Shown here: one piece after another, positions 46,014 through 53,949 of the stretch
Layout of the letters: every line of letters begins with the position of its first letter
Numbering within the stretch: position 1 is the stretch's first letter
From: Pseudomonas quebecensis
GTDB taxonomy: Bacteria; Pseudomonadota; Gammaproteobacteria; Pseudomonadales; Pseudomonadaceae
Assembly (NCBI RefSeq): GCF_026410085.1
Contig: NZ_CP112866.1
Span: 2,418,001-2,482,000, forward strand
DNA: 64,000 bases
Reading direction: 5' to 3'
Position numbers and translations under genes: made by a program
Notes under the pieces: generated by a model
Databases searched by the model: none
Told to the model about the DNA's origin: nothing
Seen by the model: only the letters and a program-made list of their open reading frames with translations

Positions 46014-47072
46014 TTATCTGAGCCTGGCCAGCGCCTGCTCGGCCAATTGGCGCGTCAGCTCGTAAGTGCCAATGTCGCGGCCCAGCCGTAACGCCTGGCC
46101 CGACCACAGGTTGCTGAAACCGCCCTCATCCTTGGCCTTGAGCGGCATCAGCGCGCCGCCGGCCCGGGGAAACGCAGGCGCTGCCGGGTTCATTGCGCCC
46201 AGTTCGCGCATGACTCGGTTAACGATGCCCCGCGCCGGGCGTCCGGTGAACAGGTTGGTCAACGCAGTTTCGCTGGCCTGGGCATGGCGCAGCGCGTGGT
46301 GATGAGCCGCGCTCACGTTGGCTTCGGGGGTAAACAGGTACGCCGTGCCGATCTGCACCGCCGAGGCGCCGAGGGCGAACGCCGCGACGATACCTCGCGC
46401 ATCGCCAATACCGCCGGCGGCGATCACCGGCACGGTGACCGCGTCGACGATCTGCGGCACCAACGCCATCAGGCCGATCTGGGTGTTGAGGTCATCACTG
46501 AGGAACATGCCACGATGACCGCCAGCCTCGATGCCCATGGCGATGATTGCATCGCAGCCGTTGGCCTGCAGCCAGATGGCTTCTTCGACGGTGGTGGCCG
46601 ACGACAGCACCTTGGCTCCGGTGGCCTTGACCCGATCCAGCAGGGCTTTTTCCGGCAGCCCGAAGTGAAAGCTGACGACCTCGGGGCGGAACGCTTCCAC
46701 CACCTGGCAGGCCTCGTCGTTGAACGGCGCGCGGTTGGACACCGGAGTCGGCGCCTCGAAATCGACACCCAGTTCGCGGTAATAGGGTTGCAGCAATGCC
46801 TTCCAGTGGTGGTCGCGGGCGTCGTCCGGGACCGGTGGCTGATGGCAGAAGAAATTCACGTTGATCGGACGGCTGCTGGCCGCGCGCAGGGTGCGCAGGT
46901 CTTCGCGCAGTTGTTCGATGCTCAGCGTGGCGGCGGGCAATGAGCCCAACGCTCCCGCCTGGTTGGCGGCAATGACCATGGCGGGCGTGGTGCCTACGGC
47001 CATGGGCGCCTGGATGATGGGTAACTCGATGCCGAGCAAGTCGAGAATACGGGTGTCAGGCCAGGTGCTCAT
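46014..47072 (-). CDS. Nitronate monooxygenase-family FMN enzyme
   Basis: A 352-residue NMO/2-nitropropane dioxygenase family protein. IIQAPMAVGTTPAMVIAANQ, GCDAIIAMGIEAGGHRGMFL and VIAAGGIGDARGIVAAFALG are the FMN-barrel motifs. These enzymes oxidise nitronates such as propionate-3-nitronate. GGAG upstream supports ATG 47,072. Single gene. Confidence 0.88.
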   Translation of the reverse strand: MSTWPDTRILDLLGIELPIIQAPMAVGTTPAMVIAANQAGALGSLPAATLSIEQLREDLRTLRAASSRPINVNFFCHQPPVPDDARDHHWKALLQPYYRELGVDFEAPTPVSNRAPFNDEACQVVEAFRPEVVSFHFGLPEKALLDRVKATGAKVLSSATTVEEAIWLQANGCDAIIAMGIEAGGHRGMFLSDDLNTQIGLMALVPQIVDAVTVPVIAAGGIGDARGIVAAFALGASAVQIGTAYLFTPEANVSAAHHHALRHAQASETALTNLFTGRPARGIVNRVMRELGAMNPAAPAFPRAGGALMPLKAKDEGGFSNLWSGQALRLGRDIGTYELTRQLAEQALARLR

Positions 47073-47181
47073 GGGAGGGTCTCCAGCGAAGGTCAGGGGT
47101 TTCGCTGTTTTTAGCAGGGCGTATGGCACGCGGCCAGTCTGTTTTATTCACTGGACGCAGCGGACATTTCGTGCAGCTCTG

Positions 47182-48234
47182 TCAGCCTTCGTTGTTACGC
47201 TCGCGCTCCAGCAACGCCTGCTTGCGCGCAACGCCCCAACGATAGCCTGACAGCTCACCATCGCTGCGCACCACGCGATGGCAGGGGATTGCCACCGCCA
47301 GACGGTTAGCGCCGCACGCCTGGGCCACCGCGCGATATGACTTGGGGGCCCCGATCCGCTCGGCGATCTGTGCATAGCTGGCCGTGCTGCCCACGGGGAT
47401 ATCGCGCAAGGCTTGCCACACGCGCTGCTCGAATGCAGTGCCGCGCACATCCAGCGGCAGGTCGAGGCCCAGCGCGGGCGCTTCGATAAAGCCGACGACC
47501 TGGGCAACCCACTGCTCGAAACTCGAGTCGGCGCCGACCAGCTCGGCCTTGGGAAACTGGTCCTGCAGGTTGCGCACCAGGGTGTCCGGGTCGTCCCCGA
47601 GCAGGATCGCACACACGCCACGGTTGCTGCGCGCGACCAGGATCGCGCCCAGCGAACACTGACCTACCGCGAACCGAATGACGTTGTGGGCGCCGCCGGC
47701 TTTATAGTCGCTGGCGGTCATGCCGAGCAGTTGGTCGGCTGACTCGTAAAAGCGACTGCTGGAATTGAAGCCCGCGTCATAAAGGGCCGCCGTGACCGAG
47801 TGTTGACCTTTGAGCCCATTGCGCACTTTGCGAGAGCGATGCGCGGTGGCGTAGCCCTTGGGCGTCAGGCCGGTCACCGCCTTGAACACCCGGTGAAAAT
47901 GATAAGGGCTCAGGCCGGACTGGGCTGCGAGGGTGGCCAGGGACGGCGGTGCAACGCTCTGTTCGATGAGGCGACACGCATCGGCCACCAATTGCGCATG
48001 GTGCGCGGCGCGTTGCGTCTGGTCGCCGGCCGCGCGTCGGCTGGCACGATAACCGGCGGCCTCGGCCTGCGCCGGGGTGTCAAAGAACTCGATATTTTCC
48101 AGGCGCGGCAGTCGTGACGCGCTGCTGGGGCGGCAATACACGCCGGTGGTTTTGACGCCGTAGACAAACAGTCCGTCGGCGCTGGCATCACGGGCCAGGA
48201 CAGCGGCCCAACGAGGGTCTTGTTCAGTCAGCAT
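47182..48234 (-). CDS. ada: Ada methyltransferase/regulator with degenerate zinc site
   Basis: A 350-residue protein in the Ada layout: N-Ada domain (1-80), AraC-like helix-turn-helix (about 90-175: LATLAAQSGLSPYHFHRVFK) and O6-methylguanine methyltransferase (about 185-345) with the active site AIPCHRVVRSDG. In the N-domain only the nucleophile Cys34 (GVYCRPSS, Cys38 of E. coli) remains; the three other zinc ligands are Ser38, Ser65 and Ala68 (RASRRA instead of RxCxRC). The phosphotriester sensor may thus be inactive while base repair is kept. ATG 48,234 is preferred over GTG 48,243. alkB lies upstream on the same strand. Confidence 0.88.
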   Translation of the reverse strand: MLTEQDPRWAAVLARDASADGLFVYGVKTTGVYCRPSSASRLPRLENIEFFDTPAQAEAAGYRASRRAAGDQTQRAAHHAQLVADACRLIEQSVAPPSLATLAAQSGLSPYHFHRVFKAVTGLTPKGYATAHRSRKVRNGLKGQHSVTAALYDAGFNSSSRFYESADQLLGMTASDYKAGGAHNVIRFAVGQCSLGAILVARSNRGVCAILLGDDPDTLVRNLQDQFPKAELVGADSSFEQWVAQVVGFIEAPALGLDLPLDVRGTAFEQRVWQALRDIPVGSTASYAQIAERIGAPKSYRAVAQACGANRLAVAIPCHRVVRSDGELSGYRWGVARKQALLERERNNEG

Positions 48235-48309
48235 GGTCGGCACTCTTGACGGCTTTATGGCAGATTAGCCGTGCCGCGACGGCCTGACACCCCGAAGCTT
48301 GCGGTCAAA

Positions 48310-48975
48310 TCAACCGGCGGTGCGCAGGGTCAGGTTGATGCGTTGCGGGCCCATCACCGGGTGCACGCCTTCCTTGATCGGCATAACCCCGTGAAAGCGC
48401 AGGCGGTCCACGCCACCCCAGACCACCACATCGCCATGGAACAGCGAGATTTTCTGCGGCTTGTCCGATCGTGCGTGGCCGCCGAACAGGAAGATCGCCG
48501 GCAGGCCCAACGATACCGATACCACCGGTGCGCCGTAGTCGCGCTCGTTTTTGTCCTGATGCAGCGACATCTTGGCTCCGGGGACATAGCGGTTGATCAG
48601 GCAGGCGTCCGGAGCAAAGTCGGCGAAACCGGCGTCTGCCGCTGCCTGGACCGCCAATTCGCGCAAGGCATCGGGCAAGGCCGGCCAGGGTTGCTGGCTG
48701 CGCGGGTCCAGGTGCGAGTACCGATAGCCGGAGGCGTCCGTGGTCCAGCCCAACTCGCCGCAACTGGTCAACGCCGCCGACATGGTAAAGCCCCCCGGCG
48801 TGACCATTTGCCGAAAGGGGGCTTGGGCCAGCACGTGCCGCAGTTCGGGCAGAAGGCGCTCAATCCAGGGCAGGGCATAGCCCCTTAGCACGTAGGACTG
48901 TTCACCGATCTGCTCGCGCCCGATGGGCTGTTGCAGCGCGTCTTCGGCGAACAGGTCAGAAGTGGGACCGGACAT
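48310..48975 (-). CDS. alkB: Alpha-ketoglutarate-dependent DNA dealkylase
   Basis: A 221-residue dioxygenase. The iron ligands are in SLHQDKNERDYG (HxD) and the distal His in LRFHGVMPIKEG; RINLTLR at the end holds the 2-oxoglutarate arginines. It removes methyl groups from 1-methyladenine and 3-methylcytosine. It precedes ada in the same direction with a 75-bp gap, the adaptive-response pairing. Confidence 0.93.
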   Translation of the reverse strand: MSGPTSDLFAEDALQQPIGREQIGEQSYVLRGYALPWIERLLPELRHVLAQAPFRQMVTPGGFTMSAALTSCGELGWTTDASGYRYSHLDPRSQQPWPALPDALRELAVQAAADAGFADFAPDACLINRYVPGAKMSLHQDKNERDYGAPVVSVSLGLPAIFLFGGHARSDKPQKISLFHGDVVVWGGVDRLRFHGVMPIKEGVHPVMGPQRINLTLRTAG

Positions 48976-48979
48976 GGTC

Positions 48980-49147
48980 TTACAGCGCCTTGCTCACGCT
49001 GATGTCGGTGATGCGATCATTCTCATCGTGAATTTTCGCCAAGGCTTGCTTGGCTTCTTCCACGTCGTCGCTGTGCAGGTGGGCAAACTCGAAACGACGC
49101 TCGTCGTTGAGTTTGTACTTGATCACGTATTTGGTGGTGGCGGTCAC
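48980..49147 (-). CDS. Small protein with GTG start
   Basis: A 55-residue protein, MTATTKYVIKYKLNDERRFE, then FAHLHSDDVEEAKQALAKIH...DRITDISVSKAL. AGGAAATAGCC precedes the GTG start. The pattern (two strands, a helix, a strand) is a small alpha-beta domain that I recall as a conserved Pseudomonas hypothetical. It ends four bases before alkB on the same strand, so it may be co-transcribed with alkB. Confidence 0.65.
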   Translation of the reverse strand: MTATTKYVIKYKLNDERRFEFAHLHSDDVEEAKQALAKIHDENDRITDISVSKAL

Positions 49148-49171
49148 GGCTATTTCCTGTGAAAGGGCGGA

Positions 49172-49474
49172 TCAGCTCAGCTTGGAGCTGGTACGACGCA
49201 CGATGCGAATCTTGTGGGACAAAGCAGGTTTGCGGGTCACGCTGATGGCGCGGCGGGTGACGACGTCCAGGGTGATGTTCCAGAACCCGGTGCTCGGCGC
49301 GGTGATTTTAGCCGGGAATTTGTCAAACGCGCCGCCATGGTAAGTGTGGCGCCCGCCGTTCTTGAAGCTGCGAAAGTTCGCATCGCTCATCAGACGGATA
49401 TTACAAGTCTGCGAGCATTCGATGACAACAATATCTCCCTCGTTGAGGTGCTCGCGCTGGTGGATGAATTTCAT
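49172..49474 (-). CDS. DUF1883-domain protein
   Basis: A 100-residue protein. MKFIHQREHLNEGDIVVIEC, NIRLMSDANFRSFKNGGRHT-YHGG and STGFWNITLDVV match the DUF1883 pattern, a small beta-sandwich of unknown role. It precedes the 55-residue gene on the same strand by 24 bp. Confidence 0.75.
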   Translation of the reverse strand: MKFIHQREHLNEGDIVVIECSQTCNIRLMSDANFRSFKNGGRHTYHGGAFDKFPAKITAPSTGFWNITLDVVTRRAISVTRKPALSHKIRIVRRTSSKLS

Positions 49475-49686
49475 GGGAGTGTCTCCAGAAGGGCTTTTTC
49501 TGCAAAATCAGAAGGATACGTAGGTTAAGATGGAGTTTATCAGCCCCAGCGCGTTTATTATCGGCCCGTCTTCGACGCCGTCGACAATTTAAAACAGTTA
49601 TTTACCGTGTGATCAGGGATAAATCCTACGTGTCCGGGAGAAAATTACCATCCCCGCTGTCGTAGGGTCTTTATCGGAGGTTTTGT

Positions 49687-50037
49687 ATGAAGTGGAGTGT
49701 GTTGGTTCTGGCCTTGGCGTTGGGTGGGTGTGCTTCGGTTGCAGACATCAAGCAGACCCCGCCGACATTGGCGGTCATTTCCGGGAAAAAGCCGCAGGAA
49801 TACGCTGCTTGTGTCGTACACAAATTGTCCACGACACGTCGTCCTTCGCAGATCGAACCTCACAAGGAAGGCGTGCGTGTGATCGTGCCGCAGAAATTCT
49901 CGGCTGACCCATCGGCGATCTTCGAAATTGAAGAGCGCTCCAGCGGCAGCAGCATCAAGCTCTACGAGAGCATGTCGAACGTGCCGATTCGCCCAGGTGA
50001 TGTGAAAAAAGCCGGTGAAGACTGCATCTCTGGCTGA
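49687..50037 (+). CDS. Small lipoprotein, paralogue of the one at 39,247
   Basis: A 116-residue lipoprotein: MKWSVLVLALALGGCASVAD has the lipobox LGGC. GGAGG upstream of the ATG. Mature part EYAACVVHKLSTTRRP, FEIEERSSGSSIKLYESM shares the layout and the GSSIK motif of the lipoprotein at 39,247. Probably attached to the outer membrane; function unknown. A strong terminator follows. Confidence 0.7.
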   Translation: MKWSVLVLALALGGCASVADIKQTPPTLAVISGKKPQEYAACVVHKLSTTRRPSQIEPHKEGVRVIVPQKFSADPSAIFEIEERSSGSSIKLYESMSNVPIRPGDVKKAGEDCISG

Positions 50038-50069
50038 TCTCCAGCCCGTCGCGCGCCTTCGAATCCGAT

Positions 50070-50107
50070 AAAAGCCTGGCCCTGCAAACGCAGCGCCAGG
50101 CTTTTTT
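50070..50107 (+). terminator. Terminator of the lipoprotein gene
   Basis: AAAGCCTGGC pairs with GCCAGGCTTT, followed by a T-tract to 50,107. Confidence 0.85.
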
Positions 50108-50207
50108 AATGCCGCCTGGAACGTTGTGGAAGCAGGATCATTCCCATACTATTTGTAAGGCTTATGCCGTGAATGTCTAAGCTTATAACTATAAACAGGG
50201 AGTGATG

Positions 50208-50855
50208 ATGAGACCTCTGCAACGAACACTGGTGGGGAGTGCACTGTTTTTTCTGCTGGGCAGCGCGCACGCGTTGGATGGCAGCAAGATTTTCACCGAG
50301 GGGGGCGCGCAGCCCGCAGCGATGGCCTGCGTCGCGTGCCACGGGGCGGACGGCGGCGGTGTCGCGGCGGCGGGGTTTCCGAGGTTGGCCGGATTGCCTG
50401 CGGCTTATCTGCGTAAGCAATTGGAGGACTTTAAGCGTGGCAGTCGCGATAACCCGGTGATGCGTCCACTGGCAATCGCGCTGACGGATGCCGAGGTACA
50501 AGCGCTGAGCCAGACCATCGCCGCAATGCCGGCTGCCGCCCCCGTCCCGGTGTATCGCAGCGAAATGCCGACCAATGCCGCGCAGAAACTTGCCTTGCAA
50601 GGCGCGTGGGAGCGGCAGATTCCAGCCTGTGTCAGCTGTCACGGGCCGGCTGGCAGCGGCGTCGGCGATACGTTCCCGCCGCTAGCCGGGCAGCCCGCGG
50701 GCTACCTCGCCGCGCAGTTGATCGCGTGGCAGAACGGCACCCGTCACAACGATGTCAACGACCTGATGGGGCCTATCGCCAAGTCACTGACTGCGCAGGA
50801 AGCCCAGGACGTGGCCCAGTATTTCGCGTCGTTAAGCCTGGAGGTCAAGCCATGA
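50208..50855 (+). CDS. tsdB: Dihaem cytochrome c4-type protein (TsdB-like)
   Basis: A 215-residue periplasmic cytochrome with signal peptide (LVGSALFFLLGSAHA) and two haem sites, ACVACHGADGGG and ACVSCHGPAGSG, each with a later Met ligand region (NPVMRPLA, NDLMGPIA). This is the c4 layout. Its stop overlaps the next gene, which resembles TsdA; in several bacteria TsdB accepts electrons from TsdA. Start at ATG 50,205 or 50,208; GGGAG favours the latter. Confidence 0.75.
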   Translation: MRPLQRTLVGSALFFLLGSAHALDGSKIFTEGGAQPAAMACVACHGADGGGVAAAGFPRLAGLPAAYLRKQLEDFKRGSRDNPVMRPLAIALTDAEVQALSQTIAAMPAAAPVPVYRSEMPTNAAQKLALQGAWERQIPACVSCHGPAGSGVGDTFPPLAGQPAGYLAAQLIAWQNGTRHNDVNDLMGPIAKSLTAQEAQDVAQYFASLSLEVKP

Positions 50856-51775
50856 AGCCGTTTGTGCTTGTAAGCGTGGTCGGCTTGTTGATGGCTTTGC
50901 CGATCCAGGCCGCGACCATTGCCATGGAAGATCAATCCCAGCTGGTGCCACGCCCGGCTGGCCAACAAGCCGCGTTGTTTCAGCCACCGTCGGAAAAAGA
51001 CTTGCCGGATAATGCGTACGGCAAGCTGGTCAGGCAGGGATATGCCTTATTCGTCGACACCAGGCGCCTGGCGCCGCAATTTGTCGGCAACGGCCTTAAT
51101 TGCAGCAATTGCCATTTGGACCAGGGGCGCCTGGCCAACTCGGCGCCATTGTGGGCGGCTTATCCGATGTATCCGGCTTACCGCAAGAAAAACGACAAGG
51201 TCAACACCTACGCCGAGCGGCTCCAGGGTTGTTTCCAATTCAGCATGAACGGTGGCACCCCGCCGGCAGCCGACAGCCCGGAAATCACCGCGTTGTCCGT
51301 GTATTCCTATTGGCTGGCCAGTAAGGCGCCCTTGGGCGTGGAACAGCCGGGGCGCGGTTACCCCGATGTGGCACAACCCGCGCAGGGCTACAGCATCGCC
51401 CGAGGCGCACAGGTGTATGGGGATCAGTGCGCGGTTTGCCATGGCGCGCAAGGGCAGGGGCAAAAGGTCGGCGATCACTACGCGATGCCGCCGCTGTGGG
51501 GTAAAGACTCCTACAACTGGGGCGCCGGCATGCACCGGATCAACACGGCGGCTGCGTTTATCAAGCACAACATGCCGCTGGGTAAAGGCGCCAGCTTGAG
51601 CGACCAGCAGGCCTGGGATGTCGCAGCCTACATCAACAGTCATGAGCGGCCGCAGGACCCGCGCCTGATTGAGGGCTCGGTAGAGAAAACCCGGGTGAAG
51701 TTTCATGCCAATGACGGTGTCAATCTATATGGCCAAACAGTGGAAGGCGTGCTGATCGGGCAGGGCATCCGTTAG
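50852..51775 (+). CDS. tsdA: Dihaem cytochrome c, thiosulfate dehydrogenase (TsdA-like)
   Basis: A 307-residue periplasmic cytochrome with signal peptide (VSVVGLLMALPIQA). Haem sites: LNCSNCHLDQGR and QCAVCHGAQGQG. LQGCFQFSMNGGTPPA contains the cysteine that is the unusual axial haem ligand in TsdA, and APLWAAYPMYPAYRKKNDKV is a TsdA-like segment. TsdA joins two thiosulfates to tetrathionate, or the reverse. Overlaps the preceding cytochrome gene by four bases and ends in a strong terminator. Direction of the reaction cannot be told. Confidence 0.75.
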   Translation: MKPFVLVSVVGLLMALPIQAATIAMEDQSQLVPRPAGQQAALFQPPSEKDLPDNAYGKLVRQGYALFVDTRRLAPQFVGNGLNCSNCHLDQGRLANSAPLWAAYPMYPAYRKKNDKVNTYAERLQGCFQFSMNGGTPPAADSPEITALSVYSYWLASKAPLGVEQPGRGYPDVAQPAQGYSIARGAQVYGDQCAVCHGAQGQGQKVGDHYAMPPLWGKDSYNWGAGMHRINTAAAFIKHNMPLGKGASLSDQQAWDVAAYINSHERPQDPRLIEGSVEKTRVKFHANDGVNLYGQTVEGVLIGQGIR

Positions 51776-51796
51776 ACTGTCGGCCATTCAATGCAA

Positions 51797-51836
51797 AAAT
51801 ACCGCGCAGCCCTGGGGTTGCGCGGTATTTGTCTTT
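51797..51836 (+). terminator. Terminator of the tsdBA-like operon
   Basis: Perfect 12-bp stem AAATACCGCGCA/TGCGCGGTATTT with a ten-base loop, followed by GTCTTTTTT. Confidence 0.85.
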
Positions 51837-51850
51837 TTTGGAAGCCCGTT

Positions 51851-52081
51851 ATGAAACGTGAAGATGTCAGAGCCCGCCACGCCGAGGGTCAGATCTCGGC
51901 CACCCATGTCATCCAGAATCCGGCCGATCTGGGCGAGTGGATCGTGTTTTTCAAAAAGAGCGGCGGGCGCAGTTTTTTCCTGGTGGACGATCAGGATGAA
52001 GTGGAATCTTTCCAGCGGCTGGATGACCTGATCGAGACCATTCGCGGCCTGGGCATCAAGTTCGCCGACATACAGCTATAA
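51851..52081 (+). CDS. Small protein, annotated elsewhere as replication/partition-related
   Basis: A 76-residue protein (MKREDVRARHAEGQISATHV, WIVFFKKSGGRSFFLVDDQD, LDDLIETIRGLGIKFADIQL). The two beta strands and final helix look like a small alpha-beta domain common in Pseudomonas; the name sometimes attached to it has no support in the sequence. It ends 4 bp from a convergent lipoprotein gene. Confidence 0.55.
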   Translation: MKREDVRARHAEGQISATHVIQNPADLGEWIVFFKKSGGRSFFLVDDQDEVESFQRLDDLIETIRGLGIKFADIQL

Positions 52082-52085
52082 ACGC

Positions 52086-52367
52086 TTACTTGCAGACCAC
52101 AACCACGCTGCGGTTTTTGTAGTTGCCTACGTCCTGCCCCAGGGTCTTGTCGCTCTCCTTGAGCGACGGCGTGCCTTCGGTGCCAACGATGCGATAGCCG
52201 GTGCCCGCGCAGGATGCATCGGCTTTTTCGTAGCAGCTGGCCCAGGAATTGGCTTCGCCGGAACAGTCGATGGTCAGGCCTTGTTCGCCGTTTTTCAAAT
52301 AGACGTCAGAGGTGGTAGTGCAGCCGGCGAGCGCCAGGACTGCAGTCAGTGCCAGAATCTTGTTCAT
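52086..52367 (-). CDS. Small lipoprotein
   Basis: A 93-residue lipoprotein: MNKILALTAVLALAGCTTTS has the lipobox LAGC. The mature part has four further cysteines (IDCSGEANSWASCYEKADAS-C, VVVVCK) likely in two disulfides. It resembles a small YecR-like or Slp-type envelope protein but no family is certain. Confidence 0.65.
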   Translation of the reverse strand: MNKILALTAVLALAGCTTTSDVYLKNGEQGLTIDCSGEANSWASCYEKADASCAGTGYRIVGTEGTPSLKESDKTLGQDVGNYKNRSVVVVCK

Positions 52368-52467
52368 AGGTGTTCGTCATCAAGGGTGTTAGGAGGGACG
52401 CGCTGACACTGTCGTGGGGCGTTTGCCGAAGATTATAGCGAACTGCCATCTACGTACAGACAAACGC

Positions 52468-52492
52468 AAAAAAGCCTCGCTATGCGAGGCTT
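52468..52492 (-). terminator. Terminator of the small gene at 52,512
   Basis: AAGCCTCGC/GCGAGGCTT stem with a three-base loop; on the minus strand it runs into TTTTTTGCG. Confidence 0.8.
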
Positions 52493-52511
52493 CATGTACC
52501 CGGGCTGCTGC

Positions 52512-52697
52512 TTACTTGCCCTTCGGCCGCTTGCTCGATGCGTGACCGGCTTCGTCCACGAACACTTCAGCGACCGCAATGGCTTCACGCTCGGTCGCGA
52601 AGCAACCGGCAACGCTGTCGCCGTGAAAGTTGATCAAGTGCCAGCCGTCCGCACGCTGGGTAATCAGGTAGCCGTTCACACCTTTGGGTTCTGACAT
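52512..52697 (-). CDS. Small hypothetical protein (DUF2188-like)
   Basis: A 61-residue protein MSEPKGVNGYLITQRADGWH, LINFHGDSVAGCFATEREAI, ending in a basic tail SSKRPKGK. The W-x-[LV]-x4-[GS]...A..REAI.VA pattern recalls DUF2188-type small proteins. Own terminator downstream. Confidence 0.6.
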   Translation of the reverse strand: MSEPKGVNGYLITQRADGWHLINFHGDSVAGCFATEREAIAVAEVFVDEAGHASSKRPKGK

Positions 52698-53004
52698 CTA
52701 TTAACAATCTCGTGGTCTGGTTCAAGGGCGCAATCATAGCGCCAAATGTCGTCGACACGTGCACGTTAATCCACGTCAATGCACCGCAGTGAAAGCGTGC
52801 TAAAAGATTCAGGTAGATAGCGGCCATAAGCAGTCGGCAATTTTGCCAAGTCAATGGCGCTGCTGTTTGTAAGATAAGTGGAACTTACGCTCAGTTTTTT
52901 TCTCTATGATGACATCGCAACGCCAGCAGGACCCATTGTAAGGTGGCTGCGGCCTGATTAGACTGCGCCGAATTCCGTACGCATAGCCCTTTGTAAGGAC
53001 CCAT
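52698..53004. other. 300-bp region upstream of galU
   Basis: No gene is seen. It must carry the galU promoter and that of the divergent small gene. A CGTGCACG palindrome lies near 52,758. AAGGA at 52,994-52,998 serves galU. Confidence 0.5.
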
Positions 53005-53844
53005 ATGATCAAGAAATGCTTGTTCCCAGCAGCCGGTTACGGCACTCGCTTCTTGCCAGCGACCAAGGCCATGCCCAAAGAGATGCTGCCGGTGGTGAAC
53101 AAGCCACTGATTCAGTACGGTGTGGAAGAAGCCCTGGATGCCGGTCTGAACGAAATCTCCATCGTGACCGGTCGCGGTAAGCGCGCGCTGGAAGACCACT
53201 TTGACATCAGCTACGAGCTGGAAAATCAGATCAAGGGCACCGACAAGGAAAAATACCTGGTCGGCATCCGCAAACTGTTGGACGAGTGCTCGTTCTCCTA
53301 CACTCGCCAGACCCAGATGAAAGGCCTCGGCCACGCCATCCTGACCGGCCGTCCGCTGATCGGTGACGAACCGTTCGCCGTGGTACTGGCGGATGACCTG
53401 TGTGTGAACCTGGAAGGCGACGGCGTACTGACCCAGATGGTCAAGCTGTACCAGAAATACCGCTGCACTATCGTCGCGGTGATGGAAGTCAACCCGACCG
53501 AAACCAACAAGTACGGCGTTATTGCCGGCGACGACATTGGTGATGGCCTGATCCGCGTACGCGACATGGTCGAGAAGCCGGCGCCGGAAGACGCACCGTC
53601 CAACCTGGCCATTATCGGTCGCTACATCCTGACCCCGGACATCTTCAAGCTGATCGAAGAAACCGAGCCAGGCAAAGGTGGCGAGATTCAGATCACCGAC
53701 GCCCTGTTGAAGCAGGCCAAAGATGGCTGTGTAATTGCCTACAAGTTCAAGGGCCAGCGCTTCGACTGCGGCGGCGCGGAAGGCTACATCGAAGCCACCA
53801 ACTTCTGCTACGAGCACTTCTACAAAACTGGCAAGGCTTACTGA
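53005..53844 (+). CDS. galU: UTP-glucose-1-phosphate uridylyltransferase
   Basis: A 279-residue enzyme making UDP-glucose for exopolysaccharide, LPS and trehalose. CLFPAAGYGTRFLPATKAMP is the nucleotide-binding start with its catalytic lysine region, VVNKPLIQYGVEEALDAG and MVEKPAPEDAPSNLAIIGRY the other family motifs. Full length. Single gene with its own terminator. Confidence 0.97.
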   Translation: MIKKCLFPAAGYGTRFLPATKAMPKEMLPVVNKPLIQYGVEEALDAGLNEISIVTGRGKRALEDHFDISYELENQIKGTDKEKYLVGIRKLLDECSFSYTRQTQMKGLGHAILTGRPLIGDEPFAVVLADDLCVNLEGDGVLTQMVKLYQKYRCTIVAVMEVNPTETNKYGVIAGDDIGDGLIRVRDMVEKPAPEDAPSNLAIIGRYILTPDIFKLIEETEPGKGGEIQITDALLKQAKDGCVIAYKFKGQRFDCGGAEGYIEATNFCYEHFYKTGKAY

Positions 53845-53871
53845 TTCACGCCTGTTCGCTGGTTTTAAGAG

Positions 53872-53896
53872 AAAGCCACCTTCGGGTGGCTTTTTC
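53872..53896 (+). terminator. galU terminator
   Basis: AAAGCCACC-TTCG-GGTGGCTTT with following T residues: a tetraloop hairpin of textbook form. Confidence 0.9.
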
Positions 53897-53949
53897 GTTT
53901 TTCAGCCCCATGTAAGTCGGTATGCTGATGTCCTGCCGAGGAGAGTGAA

